DNA of 64,000 bases from Entamoeba invadens IP1 (lineage: Eukaryota > Evosea > Mastigamoebida > Endamoebidae). How positions within the stretch are numbered: position 1 is the stretch's first letter; each line of letters starts with the position of its first letter. Where the stretch lies: assembly GCF_000330505.1 (NCBI RefSeq), contig NW_004440383.1:398042-462041 (forward strand), written 5' to 3'. This document shows, piece after piece, positions 53,109-63,733 of the stretch. The position numbers and the translations under genes are program-made. A model generated the notes under the pieces. That model was not told where the DNA came from, made no database searches, and saw only the letters and a list, made by a program, of their open reading frames with translations.

Positions 53109-54307
53109 TTGATATTTTTATATTTTCAAGTTCTCAAGTGTTATTTCTTTTTTTCTTCAGCTTTTTTCTTCTCCAAAAAGAAAACAGAAAAGTTGGTCTT
53201 TGCTGTTTTCATTGGAAGGAATAATCGGGAGTTTGGTCTAAGTATTCCAGTATTTCACGCCGTCTTTTTTGCACTATATTTACTAACTAGAAGCATTATT
53301 TGGATATAGTCTTGGACCGACAGATTTTACTTTGATTCTCTTGATCGTTATAGTTATCATAATTTATTGTTATATATACTATAATTAATTATACTTGACC
53401 AAGAACAATGACATGTTAGTATATGTTGCCTTTTCTAGTATATTATTTTAAGGATTATATTTTGTGTATAAAACAAAGAGGAAAAACTGAATTATTGAAT
53501 AAATACTTATTAGCTTGTTTTCCCAAGTGTGACTGAAATATGTTAAATTTATTGTTTGGACATTTTATTCTATGTTTAAACTTGCAGAAAGCAATCTTTA
53601 CAATAATGTTATAAATAAATTTTATATTTATTAGTTTATATATTATTTTTTAAAACTAAAATGGCAACTTATTTTTATTTTTTTACCAATTTGCAAAATA
53701 CACTACATATAAATAAAACTTCAAAAAAAAATTCGTTAAAAGTGATTTAGTTATAGTTTATTTTATAGTTACTCTAAAACAATTGAAACTATACTAAATT
53801 ACCCAAAAATGTTTTTAGCCCTTTTATTGAACTTAAAAATAGGGTGATACATTTCTGTTTGTAAATATCTCATAGTTTTGTGTAAACTATCTATAATGAT
53901 TTTTATACTATTGTATTTTATTATTTGATTTAAAAAATTACAGATAAAAATCATAATACAAAAAAATGATAAATATTTTAATACTTAATAGTTAAATTAA
54001 TTTAAAAAGTATTGTTCAATTTACTAATGATTACTTTTTTGTCCAATCAAGTTAAAAAATAAAAAAATTTTAATTTCCTAAAAATACATTTCTAAAAAGG
54101 GTTTTTGATACACAATAAAATAATTATACTATAATTGAAAAAGTAACTATAATAATAGAATTTGTTTACTATATTAATTTAAACTTTAATTACGAAACTA
54201 TAATATAAGTATTTATAGTTAATTTTTACTATTAGCAAACTGCACTATTATTATAGAGTTAAAGTTTGATTTGGTACAAACTTGACTAAATAACAAAAAT
54301 TGTAAAT
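53109..54307. other. Long AT-rich intergenic region
   Basis: Promoter of the PH-SH3 gene (53109-53330, less AT-rich), then nearly 1 kb of AT-rich DNA with short dyads such as TATAGTTTATTTTATAGTTA near 53750. No gene, RNA gene or element end is seen. Confidence 0.55.
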
Positions 54308-56491
54308 TTATTTCTTCGACGTATTGATTAAGTCGATAAGTGGTTGTGCGACAGGAGTCGCAGGGGATGTGATAAATGGATGCCACAAGAGAGTGACTGC
54401 GTCTGGCCGTTGTGTGTAGTCGAATGTCAAACACTTCCCCACAAAGTCGACAAGTTGTGAGCTCCACATTTTAGGGTTTTTAAATCCCGGTATTTTTTGT
54501 TCAATACATTGCAACAATTGGTCGAAAGAAGCGACTTGTCGGTTAGGTGGATTACCTTCAGCCATTTCAATGACAGTAATTCCAAGTGACCAAATGTCCG
54601 TCTTATTATCGTAGAATGATTTTTTAATCACTTCAGGTGACATGAATAAAGGGCTTCCAATGAAGTCGTCTGCCTTCTTGTCCTCGTTATCTTTGTATTG
54701 TTGTGACACACCAAAATCAGCCAATTTGACTTTTCCATCCAAAGACAACAAGATATTACCCGCTTTAATATCGTGGTGGATGATTTTAATACTATGCAAA
54801 TAGACCAACCCTTTCAGTGTTTCATTCAAGACATACCGCATTTGATCCTCATTTAAATTCTCCATCGTCTTCTTCATCAAATCCTTCACACTCCCTACCG
54901 CACACAAATCCATTAAAATCCAGAGAGTCTTTTCGTCAATTTTGATCGTCCCATAGTAACTCACAACATTCGATGATCGGCACTTTTTCAAAATATCTAT
55001 TTCACTCTTTAATGCGTCCGTCTGCTGCTTCTCTACTGTCAATATCTTAATCGCCATTTCAAAGTTGGACTGTCGGTGGACGGCTCGATACACCGTACCA
55101 AAACTGCCGGTTCCCAACACTTCTTTTAAACAGAAAATTTCGTTTGGATCACTCCCCGATGTGTCCCACTCCAAGTCAAAGGTGACATGTTGCAAGTGTT
55201 GGACATTTGTAGGCGCACCAGTGCACTCTCTTTGAATTAAGTCTGCCCAAGTCTCGAGTTCTTTAGGGTCTTGTGACGTGAATTGATACTCTCCTTCACT
55301 TGTCCTGATCTCCAAGTACTCATCGCCCTTCGGTCCTTTCGTCAATTCAACTCGTGCTAACAACAAATCGAAGCACCCAAATGGCACATTCTTGTCTTTC
55401 CCATCAGGCTTCTGGTCGAAGTAAAACAACTTGTTTCGCGTTAAAACACACCATCGCTTCTTTCTTGTTTGCATCTTCTTCAACTTCTCTTTCAGAAGAA
55501 ACCCCTCTTTGACGATGTTTTTACGATCTTTGTACTCGTCCGTAATGAACGAGTCGGTGTACATCTCTCTCCCCATCATCTTGATCATATCGCTCAACAT
55601 CTTCTTCCACTTCTCATATTCCTTGAGTGTTGAAAATTTGACTGATCGCTGATTATTCAAATGAACAAAAGTGAACTCTTTCTCCGCCGCTATGGTTAAC
55701 ACTTTGGACTCGTGGATATAAAATTCAAACAAGCTTTCACTCTCCGCGGGAGAGTCGAAGCAAAAGACAGTCCCCGAGTTCATCATTAACCAAGCCTTTG
55801 TTTTCTTATTCACAAGTACAACAGAGAAGTCGGTGGATTCTTGGATCATTTTCATCGCTACTGTAGAGACTACACAGGGTTCATGCTCGACTAAACACTT
55901 TTTCCACGACAAATACTCTTCTTCACTTTCACAAGCAAAGTGATATAAAGCGGGTTTGTTCTCGTACGAGAACACAAATTGCTTTTCAGAATCACTGCCA
56001 AGGAAATTAATACAATCTTCTTTAATTTGCATCTTCCCGATGGGGATCTCGTCTTTCGGATTGTTATAGTAAAACAAGAACCCACGACAAAGAACAACCC
56101 ACCGGCGTTTCCACCCCGAAACAGTCGATAATTTCTTTTTGAGTAAAAACCCAACCTTGTCGGAGTTCAAGTAGATTTGCTGATAATCTTTCTCGTGGGG
56201 AACTACACGTGAAAGTCGCGCCATAGCCAACGGTTTATTCAATCCTTTCACTTCGATCGTGTCGTTATCCCCAATACCATAAAAGTCAAGTGTGTTCGTC
56301 TCAACAAGTTTAATCCCATCGTTGAAGCACGAAAATTCATACGCTTTTTGCTCTGTGTTGAGACCGCCGCGAATTTGAGCTAATATATCGGAGATCTTCG
56401 TCGACTTCATTACTTGTTTTTCAATATCCTTTGTCTTGTTATCTAATTGCAGTGATATCTTGATCGTGACGGGCTTTGGAGGTTCACTCAT
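54308..56491 (-). CDS. PAK-like kinase with PH domains and CRIB motif
   Basis: A single exon of 727 residues. Order: a ubiquitin-like/RBD-type N-terminus (about 5-85), a PH domain (about 113-205), a divergent PH-like segment (about 212-305), a further PH domain (about 332-428), a CRIB-like motif around residue 438 (VQHLQHVTFDLEW, with the H-x-x-H-V core), and a STE20-class kinase domain (about 450-710). GTGSFGTVYR, AIKIL, DFG and SPEV are present; HRD is HHD, so the catalytic Asp stays but the preceding Arg is lost. Entamoeba PAKs are known to combine PH and CRIB domains. It should act below Rac/Cdc42-type GTPases at the membrane. Confidence 0.88.
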   Translation of the reverse strand: MSEPPKPVTIKISLQLDNKTKDIEKQVMKSTKISDILAQIRGGLNTEQKAYEFSCFNDGIKLVETNTLDFYGIGDNDTIEVKGLNKPLAMARLSRVVPHEKDYQQIYLNSDKVGFLLKKKLSTVSGWKRRWVVLCRGFLFYYNNPKDEIPIGKMQIKEDCINFLGSDSEKQFVFSYENKPALYHFACESEEEYLSWKKCLVEHEPCVVSTVAMKMIQESTDFSVVLVNKKTKAWLMMNSGTVFCFDSPAESESLFEFYIHESKVLTIAAEKEFTFVHLNNQRSVKFSTLKEYEKWKKMLSDMIKMMGREMYTDSFITDEYKDRKNIVKEGFLLKEKLKKMQTRKKRWCVLTRNKLFYFDQKPDGKDKNVPFGCFDLLLARVELTKGPKGDEYLEIRTSEGEYQFTSQDPKELETWADLIQRECTGAPTNVQHLQHVTFDLEWDTSGSDPNEIFCLKEVLGTGSFGTVYRAVHRQSNFEMAIKILTVEKQQTDALKSEIDILKKCRSSNVVSYYGTIKIDEKTLWILMDLCAVGSVKDLMKKTMENLNEDQMRYVLNETLKGLVYLHSIKIIHHDIKAGNILLSLDGKVKLADFGVSQQYKDNEDKKADDFIGSPLFMSPEVIKKSFYDNKTDIWSLGITVIEMAEGNPPNRQVASFDQLLQCIEQKIPGFKNPKMWSSQLVDFVGKCLTFDYTQRPDAVTLLWHPFITSPATPVAQPLIDLINTSKK

Positions 56492-57233
56492 CGTCTGTGG
56501 ATCTCATAATTCTTACGACATTTTTTGGCGTTTTTTGATGGATTTGGATATTGACCTTTTTATGAAAATATTTTAGGTATTCTCCATTTCATTGATAGGT
56601 TGAAATAAACTAATTTTACTATATAATGTTGGATTGGAAAAACGATTGAATTTGGAAAAAAATTTGTTTCACTCAACCAAAAAATTCCAAATACTTGCAA
56701 ATCTTCTTCTCGCAAGAATTGTACTTTTTGTTCTATAATTGGGCAGAACATCTTTTTATTTTCAAGTTCATTCAAGTATGGTTTATATTACTATTATTTT
56801 ATCATTATTTTATCATTAATTCTAAATTTGAGCTTAACATCACTATTTTGCTCGTTTTAATTGTCACAATCCCCAATATAATACTTCAGTTATAATATAA
56901 TTAACTATTATTATTAAAATTGTTTATAATTTGTCTTTACCATACCATTAAAACTAATTATTAATTTGTAAATAAAAAAGAGTGAATAAGTAAAATCTAA
57001 ATAAACGGAAACTCATTCAATCAGTAGAATATGTATTATTAAATATAGAATTAGTAATAAATGAATTTATTTTATTTGTTTCTATTAAAAAAATCTTACA
57101 AAGAGTATTATAAATAATAATAAACAAAACTATAAAAATTGGTACACTTTTGAAAGGAGATGTAACATTAATTTATAACTATATTTATAATAAATATATG
57201 GTACAATTAATAAAATAATACTAAATGACTTGT
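56492..57233. other. AT-rich intergenic region
   Basis: PAK gene promoter at the left, the 3' flank of the Ca2+ pump gene at the right. Frames at 56560-56895 are AT-rich translations without motifs. No gene is seen. Confidence 0.5.
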
Positions 57234-60200
57234 TTACTCACTAAACTCAAATTGTGTGTCGTCACCCAAGTGAACTGTTTCATTTTTGTGTTTTTCGCTT
57301 TCTGTTATTTCAGGTTGACTCTTTTGCTCGGGACTTTTCATCTCGACTTCGAAGACGTCGTCCATTCTTACCTTCCGTTTATTAAACACGCCATTCAACA
57401 AGCCAAGAGGAAGTGTAACCAACGCCAATGCAATACAAATAATCCACTGCACAAACCCAATTCCAGGCGATGATTTTACACCGAAGGTTGCACCAGAAAA
57501 TACAACGATTCCGATTTGAACTAATATTTGAACCAATTCGATTCCGATGAAAATGGTGTTTGTGAAAATTCCTTTGAACACGTCTGTCTCTCCGTTGACC
57601 CTCCGCGAGTTGACCTCGTTGAATATTTGACAGAAAACAAATGTATTGAAAATGATTGTCTGAAGCGTTTTAGTGTCTTCAATAACATCATCAACAGGGT
57701 GCGCCTTCCCATCAGAACATTGATATAACTTGCCAGGATAGTCTTCTATAACACTCATATACCCACATGGCGCGTTGATTATCGACATTAATGACCCAAA
57801 GAAGAGTAATGTGAGTAATATGAATAATTGGTACACAACTTGAATAGCTATTTTAATGATCATCTGCTTTGAAAGAAGGCCATCAGTACGCTTGAATGGC
57901 TTTCTCTTTAATAACTCCATTGTGGGCTTTTCAGTGCCGAGAGCTAAAGCAGCCAATGTGTCCATAATCAAATTCACCCATAACATTTGCATCGAGTTCA
58001 GTGGTGATCCCATTTGACATATTGAACCAATGACACACAATGCCAATGCAGAGATATTCACAGTCACTTGGAATTGAATGAATTTACGAATGTTGTCATA
58101 CACACACCTTCCCCACACAACGGCTTTGACAATCGAATTGAAATTGTCATCAAGAATAACTATATCGGCAGCTTGTTTGGCAACATCAGTACCTCTAAGA
58201 CCCATAGCTAATGCAACATCGGCTTCTTTAAATGCAGGAACATCATTTGTCCCATCACCAGTAACTGCAACGACTTCCCCACTAATAAGTAACCGTTCTA
58301 CAAGTCGCTGTTTGTCTTGTGGACTACATCGCGCTAAAATTTTTAGACGCGGGAGAACACGATCGAGTGTTGTGTTGTCCAACTCACTGAAATATTTCCC
58401 CTCCATCGCAATTTCGCTTGAAGCAACATCAGACTTGCCATCGTATATTTCACATTCGTGTACAATACCACATTCTTTCGCAATACTAATCGCAGTCGAG
58501 ACATGATCACCAGTAACCATCTTAACACTGATACCAGCTTCTACACAATTTTCAATCGCACCTGGAACTTCATACCTCACAGGATCACTGATGGCAACAA
58601 CACATATTAAAGTACTCTCTTGACCCGAAATTCTCTCTTGAAGATCTTTCCTTTCAGACTCTTCAGGCTTTAAATGACGATATGAAAGCGCGATAACTCG
58701 TTTACCCAAGGAGAACCAGTTGTTGACACATTCGTTGATGTCTTGGCGATGCTCTTCAGTTAAATCAACCTCTTCGTTATTACTGTTCAAATAATTGACA
58801 CAGTCGGCAATGATCATTTCGGGAGCTCCTTTGCTATATAAAACGTTGTCGACGATCGTATCCATTCGCTTACTCTCGGAAGTGAATACCCATTGTCGCG
58901 ATATCTCATAAGACGTTCGTATAGTCGAGCACGATACACCCAATTTCTTGAGAAGGAGTAACAAAGCGCACTCCGTCTTGTTTCCGATAGTTTTATTATC
59001 TGTTGTTATATTAGAAGAGAGTGATGAATTCAGGGAAGCATTCATAGTCAACGCCTTTTGTATTTCGGCTGGTAAATGGAAGTCTGCAGTGACTTCAATA
59101 GAGTTGTTGTCGACCCAAATAGCTGTTACATTCATTCGATTCTCTGTTAATGTTCCAGTCTTGTCACAGCACTAATCATTAATTCACATCTTTTAAGAAC
59201 GCTGTATTAAAAACAAACTATACAAGTGGCATTCGACATCGTCTCACACGCTTTCAGGTGGCGCACCAAATTATTATCTTTGCACATCTGTTTCATTGAA
59301 TATGCCAACGACACAGTCACCGCAAGAGGTAACCCTTCTGGCACCGCAACAACTACAATAGTGACTGCTATGATGAAGTAATCGACCAAATCGGTTATTC
59401 TCCACCAATTGAAATTGGCGGGGTCACATTTATCACCGTCAACTTTTGGATCACACAACTTACAATGATCACCTTTTAAGACATATCCATTGAACGTAAC
59501 CGCTTTGTAGAACCACCACAAACTTAAAACAACAAAGACTACACCAGCACATAACATCCCCATTTTCCCAATTAACTCGGCTAAATCGTCAAGCCTTTCT
59601 TGTAATGGAGTTGGGCGTTGTTTATCTTTGTTGACGTAAGCCTTCAGTTTTCCCCACTGTGAGTTCTGTCCAACGGCCACAACAACCATTGCACCAGTGC
59701 CGTCCGTCACTGTACATCCAGACAAACACACAAAATTCTCTTCAGATTTTTTACAGGCAACACTGGGTATCAGTGGAATAGTTAAATAATACTATAATGA
59801 TAGTATAATGGAACAAACCTTTCACCAGTCATTTCAGACTCATCGATTCTTATTCCACTTCCTTTCAAAAAGACTCCATCAGCTGGTAAAACATCACCGA
59901 CTGATAGAAAGACGATATCACCAACAACAAGTTGAGATGATGTCGATTCGGTTGGGATACCATTTCTTAATATTTTAACAGAGCAGTCCGTCTCTCTTTC
60001 GGCAATTTCAATAAATTTACTTTGCTTTGAGTAGTCATTCCAAGCACCTATAAGACTCACTGCAAGGACAGCTGTTAATATGGCAAATCCTTCATAATAA
60101 TCGGACCCGCCTTCCATGTCAACTATGTTGGGGCACTCACGTTTTGCGTGTGGGACAATGGCTGCAAGGATAAGAGAAACAACAGCAGAAGCAATCAAGA

Positions 60201-60492
60201 TGAGAAGAGTTTGGTCGGAGAGGGCTTCTTTCCATATCTCAAAGAAAGATTGACGTTCAGCAGGAGGAAGAAGGTTGTTGCCATATTGTTGGACACGTTG
60301 AGAAATAGTCTCGTCTGATATCCCAGCCTTCTCATCTACATTAAGAGAGGAACATATACCTTTGACACCACCAAGGCGTTGAAAAGTGTCGAAGTCGCGA
60401 TGCTCTACCATGTCAGACAAATCAGTTCCACGGAGGGGAAAGTGTAAAGTCGAGTCGATATGTCCTCGTTGCGGTTTAGTGGTACGTTGCAT
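57234..60492 (-). CDS. Plasma-membrane-type Ca2+-ATPase (PMCA), three exons
   Basis: Exons 60492-59819, 59762-59219 and 59171-57234, joined across introns of 56 nt (59763-59818, GTTTGT...CAG) and 47 nt (59172-59218, GTTTGT...TAG), give 1051 residues. The joins restore two family motifs split by introns: MTGES at the first and DKTGT, the phosphorylated Asp, at the second (CCDKTGTLTEN). TGDGTNDVPAFKEADVALAMG and the membrane segments around VAVPEGLPLAVT complete a type IIB pump. It exports Ca2+ from the cytosol or into vacuoles against protons. A short acidic and Lys-rich tail follows the last segment; no clear calmodulin site is seen. GAACT is at 60510-60514, 18 bases before the ATG. Confidence 0.95.
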
Positions 60493-61014
60493 TCACTTTT
60501 TCTATTATGAGTTCATTTAAATTTTGTCGCATCACTTATAAAAAATGTTGGATTGAGTGTTTGTGAAAGCATTTTTTGATTCATTGTGATTTGTATCATA
60601 GTAATTGAAATGTTTTTAATTAAATTATAGGTTTGAGTGCGTTTGGTAAAACTGTTGGTCTTTTTCAAAACATTTTAACTCATTTTTTTAATTTGTTTAA
60701 GAAAAAGTCAAATTTAAGTATAGTTATTGTTATGATAAAGTAGCTATAATCATTAAATTAATTACTATATATTTATAGCAATTTGTATAATTTTTATAAA
60801 TTTGTCCATTATTTAAAATATTAATTATTATTTTTTATTAAAAAAAATGGATATAATAAAACCAATCAAAAAATGATAATTTTTTTAAAAAGATTCATAT
60901 AAATAAAAAAAAAATAAAATGAAAAATGATGATTAACTTTATTTATAGTAATATTTATAATTGTTTTATAGTTTTATTAAGAAAAACAAGAGTTTTTCTA
61001 ATAATAAAGTAATA
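60493..61014. other. AT-rich intergenic region
   Basis: Promoter of the Ca2+ pump at the left; very AT-rich 3' flank of the actin-like gene at the right. No gene is seen. Confidence 0.5.
60510..60514 (-). promoter_or_regulatory. GAACT box of the Ca2+-ATPase gene
   Basis: GAACT on the minus strand 18 bases before the start codon, in the place of the Entamoeba GAAC element. Confidence 0.5.
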
Positions 61015-62157
61015 CTAATAAAAGATTAACAAATAAACAAAGCATTTCTTGTTAATTACAGAAGTTCCAAACTCATCATATTCTGATTTACTCACTTTTT
61101 CGTTGTCAAATAATGAGGTAGACCCGATGATTGAAGCTCCGATCCAAGCACTATATTTTTGTGCAATATCTGTATTTTCGATCACTTTGGTTTTGTAATT
61201 TTGTGGAACTAAGGTACTCATTTCCTTCGAGATTCTTATGGACAAGTTGTCGAACATTGAAGATCCTCCTGTGATCACCAAGTTCATGAACAACGATTGC
61301 CTGATGTCAGCGCCGCATTTCATAATTGAGTTGTATATGTTCTGATGTATTCCCAACTCTTCGGAACCAATTGTTGAAGGCTGCAACAGTGCTTCTGGGG
61401 CCAAGAACCTTTCCTTTCCAATTATTAAGCGTTCTCCATCTGGGAGCATATACACCTTTTCAACCTGAGTTGAGGACTTTTCAATTTCTTCATTAAAATT
61501 GGATGCAAAATAACACATATGTTCTTTGATGTCTCTTGCAATGATTCGGTCAAAATGGGTTGTTTTGAATGGTTCATTGTTGGCCATAACAGAGTTGAAA
61601 ATGAAATCAGTGATCTCTTCCCCTCCAATATTTATTACTTTTGCAGAATTGGGAAGAGGATAACCCTCATTAAACGATACAAAAGATATCACCCCATCAC
61701 CCATCTCCACTTCAGTGATTGTTGCTCGACAAGTTGTGTACATTGAAAACCCATTTGTCGTTCCAATATAAAAGCCATTAACATTAAACTCTTCGAAAAA
61801 CACTTGAGCAGACTTTTCTCGAATTGTTTTATAATTCATAAGGGGCTCCGTTAATATCACATTTGAGTCGTTGGGAATATTTCGAAGCTCAGAATAAAAT
61901 GAATGATGCCATACCTTTGTCATGTCCTCGAAGTTTTTAATCAGTCCATGATTGACAGGGTGTCGTAACAACTTCCATGGTAATTTAGCAACAGCTTCAT
62001 CACCAACATAACTATTTTTTAATTCGATAGTGTTTGCCTTTTTGTAATTGCCAACAACCGTTGGGAAGACTGCAATGGGCGATTCTTCACCAGCGTACCC
62101 CGCTTTTGTATATAAAGAACCGTTGTCAAATACAAATGTGGTGAGTCCGTCTCCCAT
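61015..62157 (-). CDS. Divergent actin or actin-like protein
   Basis: A single exon of 380 residues from the first in-frame ATG (62155-62157). Actin landmarks are in order: DNGSLYTKAGYAGEESP (nucleotide loop 1), AVFPTVVG, NSYVGDEA, HPVNHGLIKNF, LTEPLMN, EGYPLPN, and near the end SEYDEFGTSVINKKCF. The second phosphate loop, DSGDG in actin, reads VEMGDG, so the Asp that coordinates Mg is changed. A six-residue tail (VYLLIFY, from V) extends past the normal Phe end. The length and C-terminus fit actin rather than a named ARP class, but the sequence is far from conventional actin. It may polymerise poorly or act as a filament-capping variant; this is inference. Confidence 0.85.
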   Translation of the reverse strand: MGDGLTTFVFDNGSLYTKAGYAGEESPIAVFPTVVGNYKKANTIELKNSYVGDEAVAKLPWKLLRHPVNHGLIKNFEDMTKVWHHSFYSELRNIPNDSNVILTEPLMNYKTIREKSAQVFFEEFNVNGFYIGTTNGFSMYTTCRATITEVEMGDGVISFVSFNEGYPLPNSAKVINIGGEEITDFIFNSVMANNEPFKTTHFDRIIARDIKEHMCYFASNFNEEIEKSSTQVEKVYMLPDGERLIIGKERFLAPEALLQPSTIGSEELGIHQNIYNSIMKCGADIRQSLFMNLVITGGSSMFDNLSIRISKEMSTLVPQNYKTKVIENTDIAQKYSAWIGASIIGSTSLFDNEKVSKSEYDEFGTSVINKKCFVYLLIFY

Positions 62158-63117
62158 TGATGTTTTGAAGAACAAAAGTTTTTTTATAAATTAAAATGAT
62201 TTATTTAAGTCTATTATTTCAAAAATTTGTTTTATACCTTTAAACGTTCTGTGGTACCTTTTAGACTAAAAGAAATAAAATATTTCGAGAATCTGTCATA
62301 AATATACATCCTATTGTTTCTGTTTTCCCACGTTTTAGATTATGCTCGATGTTTAGATAAATCAAACGAATAACATTGAAAGACTGGCTCTAATCAATTT
62401 AGTTTAAAATATGTGCAATAAATGCCATACAGTACTATCACTGTACGGTGTTTTTAAACAACACTCGATTGGTTGTTATTTCTTCCAAAAGTTGAACAAT
62501 TTCACCTGATTCTCATTTTTTAAACTTTGTCTGTATTATTTGTTAAATGGACAACGTTTTTAGACAGCTCTGTACAAATTGCAAAATTTGATTGTTTAAA
62601 TTACCAATTGACAGATATGATTTTATTCGACAAACACAGTCACGAAATGAAAATCGTGATCAAACGAATAAGTCATCTCTCTTTTGTTCAACACTCTCAC
62701 AATTTTGGCAAGAGCAAGTTCGTGCCACTCTCCATCACTCTTGCTCCCTATGTCAAACACAATTTCTGCCTTTTTCTCGTGAAAGGCTATTTCAATTTGA
62801 TTCAACACAACACGTGCAAAAAATCCGTGTTCGATATATATATTTATTTTATAGTTCATATATGATTATATATATTTATTTTTTTTCATCAAATTTTTTG
62901 GAAATCTTATAATATAATTTTAAATAACATTTTTTTATATGATTGTTTATTGTACAAACTATTTTTGTTTTGATTTGTTCTATAATTGATTTATTTAAAT
63001 TTGATTCTATAAGTATTAAAATATTAATATATTTATGAAAAAAGAGCCAATAAAATTAATTTAATTTTTAATTTTCATTTTGACTTTTTCTTATTAAACT
63101 AATTATTATATTTATAA
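62158..63117. other. Intergenic region before the tRNA genes
   Basis: AT-rich at both ends, with a more mixed island at about 62400-62850 where three frames are open at once. See the separate low-confidence entry at 62623-62859. The last 250 bases before the tRNA are very AT-rich. Confidence 0.45.
62623..62859 (-). CDS. Possible exon or gene remnant
   Basis: A 78-codon frame with balanced composition and a plausible protein pattern (FHEKKAEIVFDIGSKSDGEW, then HELALAKIVRVLNKREM). A GTTTGT donor-like site lies just before its stop, so it may be an internal exon of a gene whose other exons I could not join in frame. Two plus-strand frames in the same place look nearly as good, so the call is weak. 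Confidence 0.3.
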   Translation of the reverse strand: MNYKINIYIEHGFFARVVLNQIEIAFHEKKAEIVFDIGSKSDGEWHELALAKIVRVLNKREMTYSFDHDFHFVTVFVE

Positions 63118-63189
63118 GGCGGTTTAGCTCAGTGGCAGAGCGTCTCTCTCGTAAAGAGAAGGTCATGGGTTCGATCCCCATAGTCGCCT
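63118..63189 (+). tRNA. tRNA-Thr (CGT anticodon)
   Basis: 72 bases fold into a complete cloverleaf: acceptor GGCGGTT with AGTCGCC, D-arm GCTC/GAGC, anticodon stem TCTCT/AGAGA with loop CTCGTAA (anticodon CGT), and T-arm ATGGG-TTCGATC-CCCAT. There is no intron. It reads ACG. A and B box promoters lie inside the gene. Confidence 0.95.
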
Positions 63190-63193
63190 TTTT
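63189..63193 (+). terminator. Pol III terminator of tRNA-Thr
   Basis: A run of five T begins at the discriminator base and would stop RNA polymerase III. Confidence 0.7.
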
Positions 63194-63319
63194 GTCATAT
63201 AAATGATGACTTTTGTCACCAGTTTAATATTAATTTATAAGAAATATTCATTAATAATTTATTTTTTAAAATATTATTGTATTACAGTTTTAGCAATAAA
63301 TACATTCCTTTATTTACAT

Positions 63320-63324
63320 AAAAA
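63320..63324 (-). terminator. Pol III terminator of tRNA-Gln
   Basis: Five T on the minus strand directly after the discriminator base. Confidence 0.7.
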
Positions 63325-63395
63325 TGGTCCCACCCAGAATCGAACTGGGGTCCTAAGAACCAAAATCTTATATGCTGCCCCTACACCATGGAACC
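63325..63395 (-). tRNA. tRNA-Gln (TTG anticodon)
   Basis: 71 bases fold into a cloverleaf: acceptor GGTTCCA with TGGGACC (one G-T pair), anticodon stem TAAGA/TCTTA with loop TTTTGGT (anticodon TTG), and T-arm CCCAG-TTCGATT-CTGGG. The GGTTCCA start is typical of eukaryotic tRNA-Gln. Base 37 is G rather than the usual A. It lies 135 bases from tRNA-Thr on the opposite strand; their 3' ends face each other. Confidence 0.92.
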
Positions 63396-63728
63396 CTAAC
63401 AAATAAATATTTATTTTTTTCTTAATTCAGTCTGTGTTTATATTTTTAAGTGTTAATGTTTTTAATATTATTTTATTATATTTGTCTTGCTCTTTTTATA
63501 ATTAAAAACTATAATATATTTTATCTTTTTTTTGAAACATGATATTAATGTACATATAATTGAAAATGTAATATAATCTATAAAATCTCATTTTTCTGTT
63601 AACTTTTAAAATATAAAATTATGATAAGAATTTTCTTGTTATAAAAGTATTGTTTGTTATTTTTTTGCTAGACACATTAATATATTTTTTCAGTTGTTAT
63701 AACTACTTATTATTTTAATAATAAGTAG
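63396..63728. other. AT-rich region upstream of a partial gene
   Basis: Very AT-rich, with the left part of a perfect palindrome at its end. GTTTGT at about 63646 could be an intron donor, but no in-frame exon before it was found. Confidence 0.4.
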
Positions 63729-63733
63729 TTATA
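63698..63733. repeat. Perfect 17-bp inverted repeat
   Basis: Arms 63698-63714 and 63717-63733 are exact reverse complements around two central T; the left arm begins TATAACTACTTATTATT. It overlaps the presumed start of the next exon. Confidence 0.9.

Noticed and set aside
56560..56895. Frames on both strands after the PAK gene start
   Set aside because: AT-rich translations without motifs; they cover the PAK promoter region.
62527..62912. Two plus-strand frames over the 62.4-62.85 kb island
   Set aside because: They overlap each other and the minus-strand frame, end in AT-rich sequence and show no motif; kept only as a finding about the island.
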